A DNA stretch of 64,000 nucleotides. Source: Polyangium sp. 6x1 (lineage in GTDB: Bacteria > Myxococcota_A > Polyangia > Polyangiales > Polyangiaceae). The notes under the pieces were generated by a model. It was not told where the DNA came from. It ran no database searches and saw only the letters and a program-made list of their open reading frames with translations. Below, piece by piece: positions 33,057-41,903 of this stretch. Each line of letters starts with the position of its first letter. Positions within the stretch are counted from its first letter, which is position 1. Made by a program: the position numbers and the translations under genes. The stretch spans positions 42,459-106,458 of the forward strand of contig NZ_JARZHH010000039.1 in the NCBI RefSeq assembly GCF_029946515.1, read 5' to 3'.

Positions 33057-34421
33057 TCACTCCGGATCGTCCGCCAGGTATTTCGCGAGCGTTTTCACGT
33101 CGATCGCCAACCGTTCGGCCGTGCGCGATTTGTTGCCGCCGAGCTCGGCGAGGGCCCAGCGGGCATAACGATGTTGCATTTCGCGCATGGGCAGCACGGG
33201 GCCGGCAAAACGCGGGCCCTGCGCGTCCTCCGTGGTGGCGTGCGGCAGCGCCGCGTCGGCGAACTGCGCATCGGCCGAGCGACCGAGGAGCACGAGGCGC
33301 TCGACCGCATGCGCGAGCTCACGCACGTTGCCCGGCCAGGGATACGCCAGCATCGCGAGCAGGCATTCCCGTGAGAGACGTTCGACCCGGGAGGTCGGAT
33401 GCCGCGCGCGTGCCTTGGTGAGGAGCTCGGCGGCGAGCTCGGGCAGATCCTCGCGACGCTCGCGCAGCGGCGGCACGTTCACGGGGACGACATCGAGCCG
33501 GTAGAGCAGATCCTCGCGGAAGAGGCCCTCGGCGACGCGGCGTCGCAGATCGCGGTGTGTGGCCGTGACGATCCGCACGTCGATCGGCGTCTCCTTCGTC
33601 GAGCCGACGGGACGAACGACGCGCCGTTCGAGCACGTCGAGCAATTTTGCCTGGAGGGCGGGCGCCATCTCGCCGATCTCGTCGAGGAACATGGTCCCTC
33701 CCTCGGCCTCCGCGAAGAGGCCACTGCGGCGCGTGGTCGCGCCGGTGAACGCGCCCTTCGCGTGGCCGAAGAGCTCGCTTTCCAGGAGTGGCTCGGGCAG
33801 CGCGGCGCAGTTCACCGTGACGAACGGGCCCTTGGCGCGACCGCTCTCGGCGTGCAGGTAGCGGGCGAGCAGGCCTTTCCCGGCGCCCGTGGGCCCCATG
33901 AGCAGCACGGGCACGTCGCTCGGCGCCACGCGGGCGAGCACGTCGAGCGCCGCGCGCATGGCGGGGCTCTTGGCCACGATCCCCGCCTTCGCGGCCTCGT
34001 CGCGGAGCGATTTGCGGAGGGTGCGGGCCTCGCGTCGCACGCGGGACTCGTCGAGGGCGCGGCCCAGGAACACGACGAGTTCGTCGAGCTTGAAAGGTTT
34101 CGTGAGATAATGGTAAGCGCCTCGCCGGATCGACTCGATGGCGGTCTCCATGGCGCCGTAGGCCGTCATCACGAGGACCGGCAGATCCGGCACGGCGCGA
34201 CGCGCCGCCGTCAGGAGCTCGATGCCGTCCATGCCAGGCATACGAAGGTCCGTGACGAGCGCGTCGACCGGCTCCGCCTCGATTCGCGCGAGCGCCTGCT
34301 TCCCATTGGCCACGGCGAAGGCCGAAAAACCGTGCTCTCCGAGGCCGTCAGCGAGCATCTCCGCCATTTCGAGTTTGTCGTCCACGATGACGATGTGCGG
34401 GGCGTGGGATCGATCAGGCAT
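33057..34421 (-). CDS. Sigma-54-dependent NtrC-family response regulator
   Basis: 454 residues. Receiver domain with phospho-acceptor D58 (ALVTDLRMPGMDG). AAA+ domain with Walker A GPTGAGKG (176-183) and the sigma-54 contact loop GAFTGA (223-228). C-terminal FIS-type helix-turn-helix (KSRTAERLAIDVKTLAKYL). The partner kinase gene overlaps its start by 8 bases. It most likely binds the GGGAA-N3-TTCCC pair at 36068-36101 and the matching pair at 45661-45694, activating sigma-54 promoters for its own operon, the RND operon and a lipoprotein gene (inference from site layout). Confidence 0.92.
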   Translation of the reverse strand: MPDRSHAPHIVIVDDKLEMAEMLADGLGEHGFSAFAVANGKQALARIEAEPVDALVTDLRMPGMDGIELLTAARRAVPDLPVLVMTAYGAMETAIESIRRGAYHYLTKPFKLDELVVFLGRALDESRVRREARTLRKSLRDEAAKAGIVAKSPAMRAALDVLARVAPSDVPVLLMGPTGAGKGLLARYLHAESGRAKGPFVTVNCAALPEPLLESELFGHAKGAFTGATTRRSGLFAEAEGGTMFLDEIGEMAPALQAKLLDVLERRVVRPVGSTKETPIDVRIVTATHRDLRRRVAEGLFREDLLYRLDVVPVNVPPLRERREDLPELAAELLTKARARHPTSRVERLSRECLLAMLAYPWPGNVRELAHAVERLVLLGRSADAQFADAALPHATTEDAQGPRFAGPVLPMREMQHRYARWALAELGGNKSRTAERLAIDVKTLAKYLADDPE

Positions 34422-35979
34422 CGGAGCTCTCCTCGCCTTGGGCAGGTACGTGGATGCGAGCGCGGGTGCCGCCGCCCTCGTGGGGTTCGAGCACGAGCGA
34501 GCCGCGGTGGATGTTCACGATCTCGTGGACGATCGCGAGGCCGAGGCCCGAGCCCTCGGGTTTCGTCGTGAAAAACGGCTCGGTCGCGCGGGCGATGTCC
34601 TCGGGCCGGATGCCGGCCCCGCGGTCCTCGACGATGAAATCGACGCCCGCGTCCGCGCGGCGGACCGAGAGCGCCACCTGCGTCCCCGGACCACTCGCCT
34701 CGCAGGCATTGAGCAGGAGGTTCACGACCGCGTGCTCGAGCAGACGGAGGTCGCCTGCGAGCGTCGGTACTTCCTCGTCGACGAGGGACACGAGCGCGAC
34801 CCGCGCAGCGACGAACCGGTGCTCGACGAGGCGGAGCGCCCCGCGCGCGACGTCGCCCGGATCGACGGGACGCAGCGACGGGGAGCCGCCGCGGGCGAGA
34901 TCCAGAAAACCTCGCACCACCTGCGTGATGCGATCGGCCTGCTCGCTGATGGTGCGCGCTGCGCGTGCCGCTCTCGGATCCTCGCCGACGCGGGTCGCGA
35001 GTTGCTCGGCGCGGCCGACGATGACCCCGAGCGGCGTCGAGATCTCGTGCGCGATCCCCATCGCGAGCGTGCCCGTGGTGGCCGCGCGGCTCGCTCTCGA
35101 AAGCCGCTCGTCGCTCTCGCGGACCAGCGCAGCCAGCGCGAGCTGCTTTTCGAGCTCGAGCTCGCGACGTTGTCGCCGCAGCGCGGTCGCGCCAAACGCG
35201 ACGATGAGCGCGCAGGGCACGAGCACGCCGATGAGCAAGCGGCCACGAGCGCGATCCCAGCGATCTCGCTCCTGCGACGCGCTCGCCACCACCGCGGTCG
35301 TCCATAGGCCGAGTGGCCCGCCGTCGGTGGTGGCCACGGCGGCCACGGCCCGGCGGTTCGGCAGCCCGAGCACGACCGCGTCGTCACGTTCGAGTCGTGT
35401 CGTGTCGCGACCTTCGTTCACCGCGAGCGTGAGGGGTTCACTCCCTATCTGCCGTCCATCGGCTGCTTGCCACAGCACCTCGTCGGGCGGCCGGACCAGC
35501 ACCACGAGCTCCTCCGGACGCTCGATCCGCGTCGAAGGGCCCATGAGCCACGCGACGGGCACCGTCAGCTCGACGGTGCGCCCTTCGGTCGAGGGCACGC
35601 GCACCGACATCGTCCGCGGCGGGCGCACGCTCGGTGCGGTCTCCGACGCTCCACGAACCTCGATGCTCGGATAGGCCTTTCGCATCCCCACCGACGGCCC
35701 GTGACCGGCCGAGACGTCGTCTGCCACGAGAAGCGCGTCCCGCCGCACCGCGGAGAGCCGCGCCGCGAGCTCGTCCGACAGCAAGACCGCGAGCATCTGC
35801 TGCTGCCTCGCCAGCGCCCCGAGCGCCCCTTCGAACTCGCGTTGCTCATCGAGCAGCGCCAGCACGGTGATCAAGAGGACCCCCAACGCGGCTGCCCAGA
35901 CCAACCAGCCCCGCCGGATCGACCACGCGATCCGCGAAGTGCGAGTCCGAGGGGGGAGGGAGGACGAGGCGAGTTGCAT
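34414..35979 (-). CDS. Sensor histidine kinase
   Basis: 521 residues. Transmembrane helix 1 (GWLVWAAALGVLLITVLALL, ~24-43) and helix 2 (LLIGVLVPCALIVAFGATAL, ~248-267) bracket a ~200-residue periplasmic sensor of Cache-like size. The phosphorylated His is H311 in GIAHEISTPLGV. The ATPase has the N-box NLLLNACEA (N424), VEDRGAGI and the G2 box EGSGLGLAIV. It pairs with the overlapping NtrC-type regulator. A sigma-54 promoter faces this gene (36006-36021), suggesting positive autoregulation. Confidence 0.92.
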   Translation of the reverse strand: MQLASSSLPPRTRTSRIAWSIRRGWLVWAAALGVLLITVLALLDEQREFEGALGALARQQQMLAVLLSDELAARLSAVRRDALLVADDVSAGHGPSVGMRKAYPSIEVRGASETAPSVRPPRTMSVRVPSTEGRTVELTVPVAWLMGPSTRIERPEELVVLVRPPDEVLWQAADGRQIGSEPLTLAVNEGRDTTRLERDDAVVLGLPNRRAVAAVATTDGGPLGLWTTAVVASASQERDRWDRARGRLLIGVLVPCALIVAFGATALRRQRRELELEKQLALAALVRESDERLSRASRAATTGTLAMGIAHEISTPLGVIVGRAEQLATRVGEDPRAARAARTISEQADRITQVVRGFLDLARGGSPSLRPVDPGDVARGALRLVEHRFVAARVALVSLVDEEVPTLAGDLRLLEHAVVNLLLNACEASGPGTQVALSVRRADAGVDFIVEDRGAGIRPEDIARATEPFFTTKPEGSGLGLAIVHEIVNIHRGSLVLEPHEGGGTRARIHVPAQGEESSDA

Positions 35980-36005
35980 GACGAGGGCGTTCTCTCGCAG
36001 GCGAT

Positions 36006-36021
36006 TGCAGGGCGTATGCCA
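36006..36021 (-). promoter_or_regulatory. Sigma-54 promoter for kinase-regulator operon
   Basis: On the minus strand the sequence is TGGCATACGCCCTGCA, with GG and GC exactly 12 bases apart as in TGGCAC-N5-TTGCW. The -12 C is at 36007, predicting a start at about 35995, 16 bases before the kinase ATG. The centre of the palindrome pair at 36068-36101 is about 90 bases upstream. Confidence 0.7.
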
Positions 36022-36067
36022 CCGCGGATCGAGGCCCTATCGTGCGTCGGGCGGCGCGGATCCGGCA

Positions 36068-36101
36068 GGGAAATTCTCCCGGCCGCCCGGGAAATTTTCC
36101 A
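36068..36101. promoter_or_regulatory. Tandem enhancer-type sites between kinase and RND operons
   Basis: Two 13-base sites, GGGAAATTCTCCC (36068) and GGGAAATTTTCCA (36089), start exactly 21 bases apart (two helical turns). Both fit the interrupted palindrome GGGAA-N3-TTCCC, and the same pair with the same spacing recurs at 45661. They lie between two divergent sigma-54 promoters, centred about -90 from one predicted start and -100 from the other, the usual place for binding of an NtrC-type activator. Confidence 0.7.
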
Positions 36102-36157
36102 CCCCCGCGGCGCAACGCGAACGCCAGATCATCGAGGTTTTGGCCTGCGGCGACCGC

Positions 36158-36173
36158 TGGCATTGTTGGTGCT
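36158..36173 (+). promoter_or_regulatory. Sigma-54 promoter for RND efflux operon
   Basis: TGGCATTGTTGGTGCT has GG and GC 12 bases apart and matches the sigma-54 consensus at TGGCA and TGCT. The -12 C is at 36172, predicting a start at about 36184. That is only two bases before the first ATG (36186) of the TolC-like gene; use of the ATG at 36222 would give a 38-base leader. Confidence 0.68.
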
Positions 36174-36185
36174 CCTACGGCCGGC

Positions 36186-37604
36186 ATGCTTCATGGGGAT
36201 CACGCCGCACACCGGCGGTGGATGGCTTTGCTCTCGCTCGGCCTGCTGCTCGTGCCGTGTCTTTCGTCCGCGCAGGAGGCCACCGAGACCGCGCAATCGG
36301 CGGGCGTGCGGGCGCTGTCGCTGCGCGAGGCGATCACGTACGCAGAGAAGAGGAATCCGGATCTGCTCTCGGCACGAGCGCGGGTGCAGGCGGCGCGGGC
36401 CGCCGCTTCGGTGCCCCGGGCGCAGTGGTTGCCCTCCGTGGGCGCCACGGCCCAGATCATCGGCTCCACGGTCAACAACTCGACGGCGACCGTCCTGTCG
36501 AATCCTCGCGTCGACCTCCCGCGGATCGGCGCGACGAGCGTCGCGGCCGAGCCGGATCTCACGCCCTACGCCTCGACCCTCGTGGCCGTGGGGGTGCGGC
36601 AGGAAATCTTCGATTTCGGGCGTATCGCCGCGCAGACCGCAGCGCTCGATGCCCAGGCGGAGCTCGAAAGGCAGCGCGCCGAGGGAGCCAAGCTCGACAT
36701 CGCCCTGCAGGTGACCGAGGCCTACTGGGCCGTGCGCGCGGCAAAGGCGGTCGCGCAAGCCGCCGATGAAGCCGCGGGCAGAGCCTCGGCGCATCGGGAT
36801 GCCGCGCGCGCGGGCGTCGACGCAGGCCTTCGGACGCCCGTCGATCTCGCCCGCGCCGAGGCCGAGGTGGCGCGGTTCGAGGTCGCGAAGGTGCGGGCCC
36901 GAGGATCCCTCGCCGCCGCGCAGGCGGTCTTCGCGGCCGTCGTGGGCGTGCCGGAAGCGGCGCTCGACGCGGGCAACGAGGCGGGCGAGGACGAGGCGCT
37001 CGGCTCGCTGGATGCGCTCCTCGAACGCGCCCGCGAAGGCAGCGCGGAGGTCCAGGAAGCGCAGGCGCGCGTCGACCTCGCGAAGGCCGAGACCCGCGCG
37101 GCCGCGGCGCAGATGCGCCCGGACATCTTCCTGACCGCGGCGATCTCGGGGCGCGCGGGCGGCGCGCCGCCGTCGAACGGTACGACCGTGGGCGGGCACG
37201 GCTTCGCGCCGCTCGTGCCGAACTGGAACGTGGGCGTCGTGCTCAGCGTGCCGCTCTACGACCCCGTCCTCGCCGCACGGCGCGACGCGCTCCGCGAGGT
37301 CGAGGACGTGCGGGAGGCGGAGCTCGAGGCGACCCGCGCCACGCAGGCGGCGACCGTGCGACAGGCCCACCTGGGCCTCGTCGCCGCGCGCCAGGCGCTC
37401 GGGGCGCTGGAGCGCGCCGCCGCCGCCGCGCGGGCCAACCACGAGCAGGCCGAGGCGCGCTTCAAGGCGGGCCTCGGCACGATGCTGGAGCTCGTCGACG
37501 CCGAAGCGCTGCGCGTGGAGGCCGAGGTCGAGCGCGCGGTGGGCGGGTTCGAGGTGGCCAGGGCGCGGGCCGCGCTTCAGCGGGCCGTGGCGGAGGTGCG
37601 TTGA
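36186..37604 (+). CDS. TolC family outer-membrane efflux channel
   Basis: About 472 residues. A signal peptide (HRRWMALLSLGLLLVPCLSSA) is followed by two TolC/OEP repeats: LREAITYAEKRNPDLLSARARVQAARAAA ... and DALLERAREGSAEVQEAQARVDLAKAETRAAAAQMRPDIFLTAAI. The second copy shows the usual coiled-coil hairpin (GLGTMLELVDAEALRVEAEVERAVGGFEVARARAAL). It forms the outer-membrane duct of an RND pump. Its stop overlaps the next start (TGATG). The start is uncertain: 36186 keeps the basic n-region, 36222 fits the predicted transcription start better. Confidence 0.9.
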   Translation: MLHGDHAAHRRWMALLSLGLLLVPCLSSAQEATETAQSAGVRALSLREAITYAEKRNPDLLSARARVQAARAAASVPRAQWLPSVGATAQIIGSTVNNSTATVLSNPRVDLPRIGATSVAAEPDLTPYASTLVAVGVRQEIFDFGRIAAQTAALDAQAELERQRAEGAKLDIALQVTEAYWAVRAAKAVAQAADEAAGRASAHRDAARAGVDAGLRTPVDLARAEAEVARFEVAKVRARGSLAAAQAVFAAVVGVPEAALDAGNEAGEDEALGSLDALLERAREGSAEVQEAQARVDLAKAETRAAAAQMRPDIFLTAAISGRAGGAPPSNGTTVGGHGFAPLVPNWNVGVVLSVPLYDPVLAARRDALREVEDVREAELEATRATQAATVRQAHLGLVAARQALGALERAAAAARANHEQAEARFKAGLGTMLELVDAEALRVEAEVERAVGGFEVARARAALQRAVAEVR

Positions 37605-38776
37605 TGAAACGGATGGATCGACGGGTGATGATCGCGCTCGGCGCGACGCTCTTCGTGGCGCTCGGCGGAGGCGCGGCGCTGCTCGTCAGGGCCGTGTCCT
37701 CGGACGTGACGCCGCTCTCCGCGCAGCCGAAGGGCGCGACCGTGGTGCCCGCGCGCGAGGCGACGTACCGGCCCACGCGGCGCTTCGTGGGCACGCTCGC
37801 GCCGTGGCAAGAGGCGAACGTCGGCCCGCAGCTCGTCGCGGCCTACGTCGAGACGGTGCTCGTGCGGCCTGGGGATGTCGTCAAGCGCGGGCAGGTCCTC
37901 GCGACGCTCGATTGCCGGAGCGCGTCCACCGGGAGCCAGAGCGTCGCCATGCAGGCCCGCGCGCTCGATCAGCGGCAGCGGGCCATCGCGAGCGAGGCGG
38001 CGCGCGTGCAGGGCCTCGTCGGCGAAGGGTTCGTCTCGAAGAACGAGGCCGAGCAAAAGGCTGCACAGAGCGCCGCGGCCGAGGCGCAGCTTCGCGCGCT
38101 GCGCGCGGAGCTCGCGGGCAAGGCGCTCGAGGTGAACGATTGCGTGCTCAAGGCGCCGTTCGACGGGGAAATCACCCGCAGGAGCCTCGATCCCGGCACG
38201 TTCGTGCGGCCCGGGACGGCGCTCGTGTCGATGGTCGATCGCGCCATCATCCGCGTGACGGCGGACGTCCCGGAGGTCGATTTCCAGGCCGTCACGCCGG
38301 GCGCCGAGGTCAAGCTGCGCCTGCTCGCGACGGGGAAGGAGATGACCGCCCGCGTCGCGCGACGCTCTCCAGCGGCCGATCCCGTGACGCGCACGCTGCA
38401 CGTCGAGATCGACGTGCCCGACGCGGAACGCACGCTCCCCGTGGGGACCACCGCCGAGGTCTTCACCGAGGTCGGCGCGCCCCAGCCTGCCATCGAGATC
38501 CCGTTGCGCGCAGCGACGGTGCGTGGCTCGAAGGCGACCGTGGTCGTCGTCGAAGGTGACGTCGCGCGAAAGGCCACGGCGCGTGTCCTCGGCGAAACCG
38601 GGAAAAGCCTGTTCCTCGAGCCCTCGATCCTGCCCGGCTCCCTCCTCGTGCTCGAAGGAAGGGCGCAGCTTCGGAATGGCGACGTGGTGCGAGCGAAGGT
38701 CGAGGGCGCCGCCGCGCCCGGTCCGTCCCTCGTGCCCGTGTCCACGCCTGCGCCCCCGGGAGGGGCTGTCCGATGA
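37604..38776 (+). CDS. RND efflux periplasmic adaptor (membrane fusion protein)
   Basis: 390 residues. N-terminal membrane anchor (MIALGATLFVALGGGAALLVRAV), then the biotinyl-lipoyl-like part (VETVLVRPGDVVKRGQVLATLD), a helical hairpin (QARALDQRQRAIASEAARVQGLVGEGFVSKNEAEQKAAQ) and a beta-barrel domain (LKAPFDGEITRRSLDPGTFVRPGTALVSMVD). These are the hallmarks of HlyD/AcrA-type adaptors. GGAGG precedes the ATG. It joins the TolC-like channel with the permease. Confidence 0.92.
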   Translation: MKRMDRRVMIALGATLFVALGGGAALLVRAVSSDVTPLSAQPKGATVVPAREATYRPTRRFVGTLAPWQEANVGPQLVAAYVETVLVRPGDVVKRGQVLATLDCRSASTGSQSVAMQARALDQRQRAIASEAARVQGLVGEGFVSKNEAEQKAAQSAAAEAQLRALRAELAGKALEVNDCVLKAPFDGEITRRSLDPGTFVRPGTALVSMVDRAIIRVTADVPEVDFQAVTPGAEVKLRLLATGKEMTARVARRSPAADPVTRTLHVEIDVPDAERTLPVGTTAEVFTEVGAPQPAIEIPLRAATVRGSKATVVVVEGDVARKATARVLGETGKSLFLEPSILPGSLLVLEGRAQLRNGDVVRAKVEGAAAPGPSLVPVSTPAPPGGAVR

Positions 38777-41700
38777 CGCGCCTCGCGCTGCGAAACCCGC
38801 TCGCGGTGCTCGTGGTGAGCCTCGCGCTGATGGTCTTCTCCGCGGTCGTCACGCCCCGCATGGCCGTCGACACCTTCCCCGAGCTCACGCCGCCCGTGCT
38901 CATCGTCGGCACGCTCGCCTCGGGGCTCGGCCCCAAGGACGTCGAAAAGACGATCACGTGGCGGCTCGAAAAGTTCATCGCCGCCACGCCCGGCGTCGAC
39001 CACATCAAGAGCGAATCCCGAAACAGCCTCAGCATCATCTATGTGTGGCTGAAATGGGGCACCGACCTCAACGCGGCGCAATCGCTCGTGCAGCAGCAGG
39101 TCGCCTTCGCGATGTCGTCCGTGCCGAAGACGCTCGGCGTCCTGCCGCCGTTCGTCCTGCAATACGATCCTTCGAACGCGCCGCTCATCCAGATCGCCGT
39201 TCACGGCGGAGGGCTGAGTGGACCGCAGCTCTATGATTTCGCGGTCAACACCGTGGAGCCCATCATCGAGGGCATCCCGGGCGTCGCCAGCGCTTCGCCG
39301 AACGGCGGTCGAGAGCGCCAGATCAACGTCGTCGTCGACCCCGTGCGCGCCCAGGCGCGTGGCGTGACGTCGAGCGAGATCGCCGCCGCGGTGGACAAGG
39401 CGAACGCACTCTTGCCGTCGGGCCGCTTCATGGCCGCGGGCTTCGAGGCGAACGTCTACACGAACGCGGTCGCGCCGCGCGTCTCCGACATCGGCGAGTC
39501 CGTGGTGAAGGTCGTGCATGGGCACCCGGTGCTCGTGCGCGACGTGGCCACGGTCGAGGACGGCGGCACGCTGCCCACGCAGTTCGTCTCGGTTGACGGG
39601 AAAACCGCCGTGTACCTCAACGTGCTCCGGATCCCCGGCGGCAACACCGTGCAGATCGTGGAATCGATCCGCGAGGCGCTCGCGCACCTCCCCGAGCTCC
39701 CGCCCGGGATGGTCGTGCAGCCCATCTTCGATCAATCGACGTTCGTCGAGGGCGCGATGAAGGGGCTCGAGCGCGAGATCGTGCAGGCGCTCTTCCTCAT
39801 TGCGGGCGTCATCCTGATCTTCCTTCAGAGCGGGCGCTCGGTGCTCATCGCGGCCATCTCCGTGCCGCTCAGCTTCGCGGTCATCCTGCTCGTCCTTTAC
39901 GCGACCGGCCAATCCCTCAATGCCTTCACGCTGGGCGGGCTGACGCTCGCCATGGGGCCGCTGGTCGACATCTCGGTCGTCGTACTCGAATCGATTCACC
40001 GACGGCGGCTCGCCGGCGAGGACGACGCGACGGCGGCGCTCCGGGGGGCGAGCCTGGTCGCCGGGCCCGCGCTCGCCGCGTCGCTCTGCACGATTGCGGT
40101 GCTCCTCCCCGTCGTCCTGTTGACCGGCCTTGCGAAAAAGCTCTTCTCGCCGCTCGCGCTCACCGTCGCCGCGGCCATGGTCGCCGGATACTTCGTGAGC
40201 ATGCTCGTGACACCCGTCGCCTGCCGGTATCTGCTCGGCCACGGCGAACCTGGGAGACTTGCGCGCGCATGCGAACGGGCCGTCGAAACGCTCGCGGGCG
40301 CTTATGCGGCGGCGCTCCGTTTGGCGCTCGCGCACCGGGGCGCCGTCGTGCTCGCGACCGTCGCCCTCGTCGGGGCCAGCTCGTACGGCGCTTCGAGGCT
40401 CCCGAGCGCGTTTTTCCCGGAGATCGACGAGTCGATGGAGCGCGTCTACGTGCGCCTCGCGCCGGGGACCTCGCTCGAAGAGTCGACGCGTATTTTTCAG
40501 GAGATCGGCGCCGCGCTGCGAGAGGAGCTCCCGAAGGACGAGGTCGAGCTCGTGCTGATGAACGTGGGGGCCCCGAGCAAGGCCCGCGCGAAGATGAACA
40601 GCCCGAACGCCGGTCCGCACATGGGATTCTTGCGCGTCGCGCTCGTGCCGCCCGAAAAACGCAAGCACTCGCAGCGCGAAATCGCCGACATGATGCGCGC
40701 CATCCTCGCGCGGCGGTTCCCCGGCGTGGATTTCTTGCAGGCGCCCGGTGGGCTCGTGGCCAGCGTCTTCTCGAACGGATACATGGCCCCGCTCGTCGTC
40801 GAGGTGCGCGGGGACAACCTCGACGAGCTCGACGCCCAAGCGCGCGCCGTCGCCGAGGTCGCGCGGACCGTGCCGGGCGTGCGTGACATCTACACGACCC
40901 TGCAGCTCGATTACCCGGAGCTGCGCGTGGCCACGGACAGGCAAGAGGCTGGCCTCGTCGGCGTGACAGCGCGCGCCGCAGCGCAAACGACGCTCGAAGC
41001 GACGCTCGGGAACATCAATGCGCCCTCCGTCTGGGTCGACGGCTCGAATGGCCAGTCGTACTACGTGGTCACCGCCTACGATCGCGCGGTCGTGAGCGAA
41101 GCCGACCGGCTGCGCGAAATCCCGATCCGCGCGCTCTCCTCGGGCGCCGTCACCCTCGGCAGTTATGGCGCGATCGAGCGATCGGCGGGCCCGATTTCCA
41201 TCGAACGCAACCACCTCCAGCGCGTCGCGCACGTCCTCATGCAGACCGAGGGGCGAGATCTCGGCAGCGCTGCCGCCGATCTCGAAGCGCGGCTCGAGCA
41301 GGATCCTCGCACCCGCGGCGTGCATTTCGCCATGGCCGGACAAGTCGAGCTGATGCGCACGACCTTCGGCGGCCTCGGGATCGCGCTCGGCCTCGCCGTC
41401 ATGGTCGTCTTCATGATCATGACCATTCAGTTCAAGTCGCTCCGGCTGCCGCTCGTCATGTTGTTCACGATCCCGGCGTGCCTCGTCGGCATCGTCGGGG
41501 CGCTCCTCGGCGCGCGCGAGGGCTTTTCCATTCCCGCGCTGATGGGGGTCCTCATGGTCATTGGTATCGCCGTGTCGAACGGCATCCTGCTCGTCGACCA
41601 CGCGAATCGGTCCTTTCAGTCGGGCAAGGATCTCCTCGAAGCGGCCGTCGAGGCAGGGCGCGCTCGATTCAGCCCCATCGCCATGACGAGCCTCGCCACC

Positions 41701-41880
41701 ATCATCAGCCTCTTGCCGACCGCGCTCGGCCTCGAACACGGGACGGAGTCGAACCGCCCCCTCGCGCTTGCCGTCACCGGCGGCCTCGCTTCCTCCACCT
41801 TCCTTTCGCTTTTCCTCGTGCCTTCGATGTTCGTTTTCCTGGCGAAGCGAAGGGCCGAGGACGTGCTTCCCGTCGAATGA
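38773..41880 (+). CDS. Efflux RND transporter permease
   Basis: 1035 residues, overlapping the adaptor gene by 4 bases (ATGA). The N-terminal MTRLALRNPLAVLVVSLALMVF, periplasmic porter loops and two sets of membrane helices (VQALFLIAGVILIFLQSGRSVLIAAISVPLSF; LALAVMVVFMIMTIQFKSLRLPLVMLF) identify an AcrB/MexB/CusA-type RND pump. TM4 has LVDISVVVLESIH with a single Asp where HAE-type pumps have two, so the group (drug or metal) is not certain. Next gene begins 23 bases downstream. Confidence 0.92.
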   Translation: MTRLALRNPLAVLVVSLALMVFSAVVTPRMAVDTFPELTPPVLIVGTLASGLGPKDVEKTITWRLEKFIAATPGVDHIKSESRNSLSIIYVWLKWGTDLNAAQSLVQQQVAFAMSSVPKTLGVLPPFVLQYDPSNAPLIQIAVHGGGLSGPQLYDFAVNTVEPIIEGIPGVASASPNGGRERQINVVVDPVRAQARGVTSSEIAAAVDKANALLPSGRFMAAGFEANVYTNAVAPRVSDIGESVVKVVHGHPVLVRDVATVEDGGTLPTQFVSVDGKTAVYLNVLRIPGGNTVQIVESIREALAHLPELPPGMVVQPIFDQSTFVEGAMKGLEREIVQALFLIAGVILIFLQSGRSVLIAAISVPLSFAVILLVLYATGQSLNAFTLGGLTLAMGPLVDISVVVLESIHRRRLAGEDDATAALRGASLVAGPALAASLCTIAVLLPVVLLTGLAKKLFSPLALTVAAAMVAGYFVSMLVTPVACRYLLGHGEPGRLARACERAVETLAGAYAAALRLALAHRGAVVLATVALVGASSYGASRLPSAFFPEIDESMERVYVRLAPGTSLEESTRIFQEIGAALREELPKDEVELVLMNVGAPSKARAKMNSPNAGPHMGFLRVALVPPEKRKHSQREIADMMRAILARRFPGVDFLQAPGGLVASVFSNGYMAPLVVEVRGDNLDELDAQARAVAEVARTVPGVRDIYTTLQLDYPELRVATDRQEAGLVGVTARAAAQTTLEATLGNINAPSVWVDGSNGQSYYVVTAYDRAVVSEADRLREIPIRALSSGAVTLGSYGAIERSAGPISIERNHLQRVAHVLMQTEGRDLGSAAADLEARLEQDPRTRGVHFAMAGQVELMRTTFGGLGIALGLAVMVVFMIMTIQFKSLRLPLVMLFTIPACLVGIVGALLGAREGFSIPALMGVLMVIGIAVSNGILLVDHANRSFQSGKDLLEAAVEAGRARFSPIAMTSLATIISLLPTALGLEHGTESNRPLALAVTGGLASSTFLSLFLVPSMFVFLAKRRAEDVLPVE

Positions 41881-41903
41881 ATTGTGGCTGAAAAGGGGGA
41901 TTC

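Noticed and set aside
37969..41739. Very long minus-strand open frame (about 1250 codons) opposite the RND permease and adaptor genes
   Set aside because: Its composition is Arg/His/Glu/Asp/Gly-rich with no domain, as expected for the antisense of a high-GC gene; the plus strand encodes clear RND and HlyD proteins.
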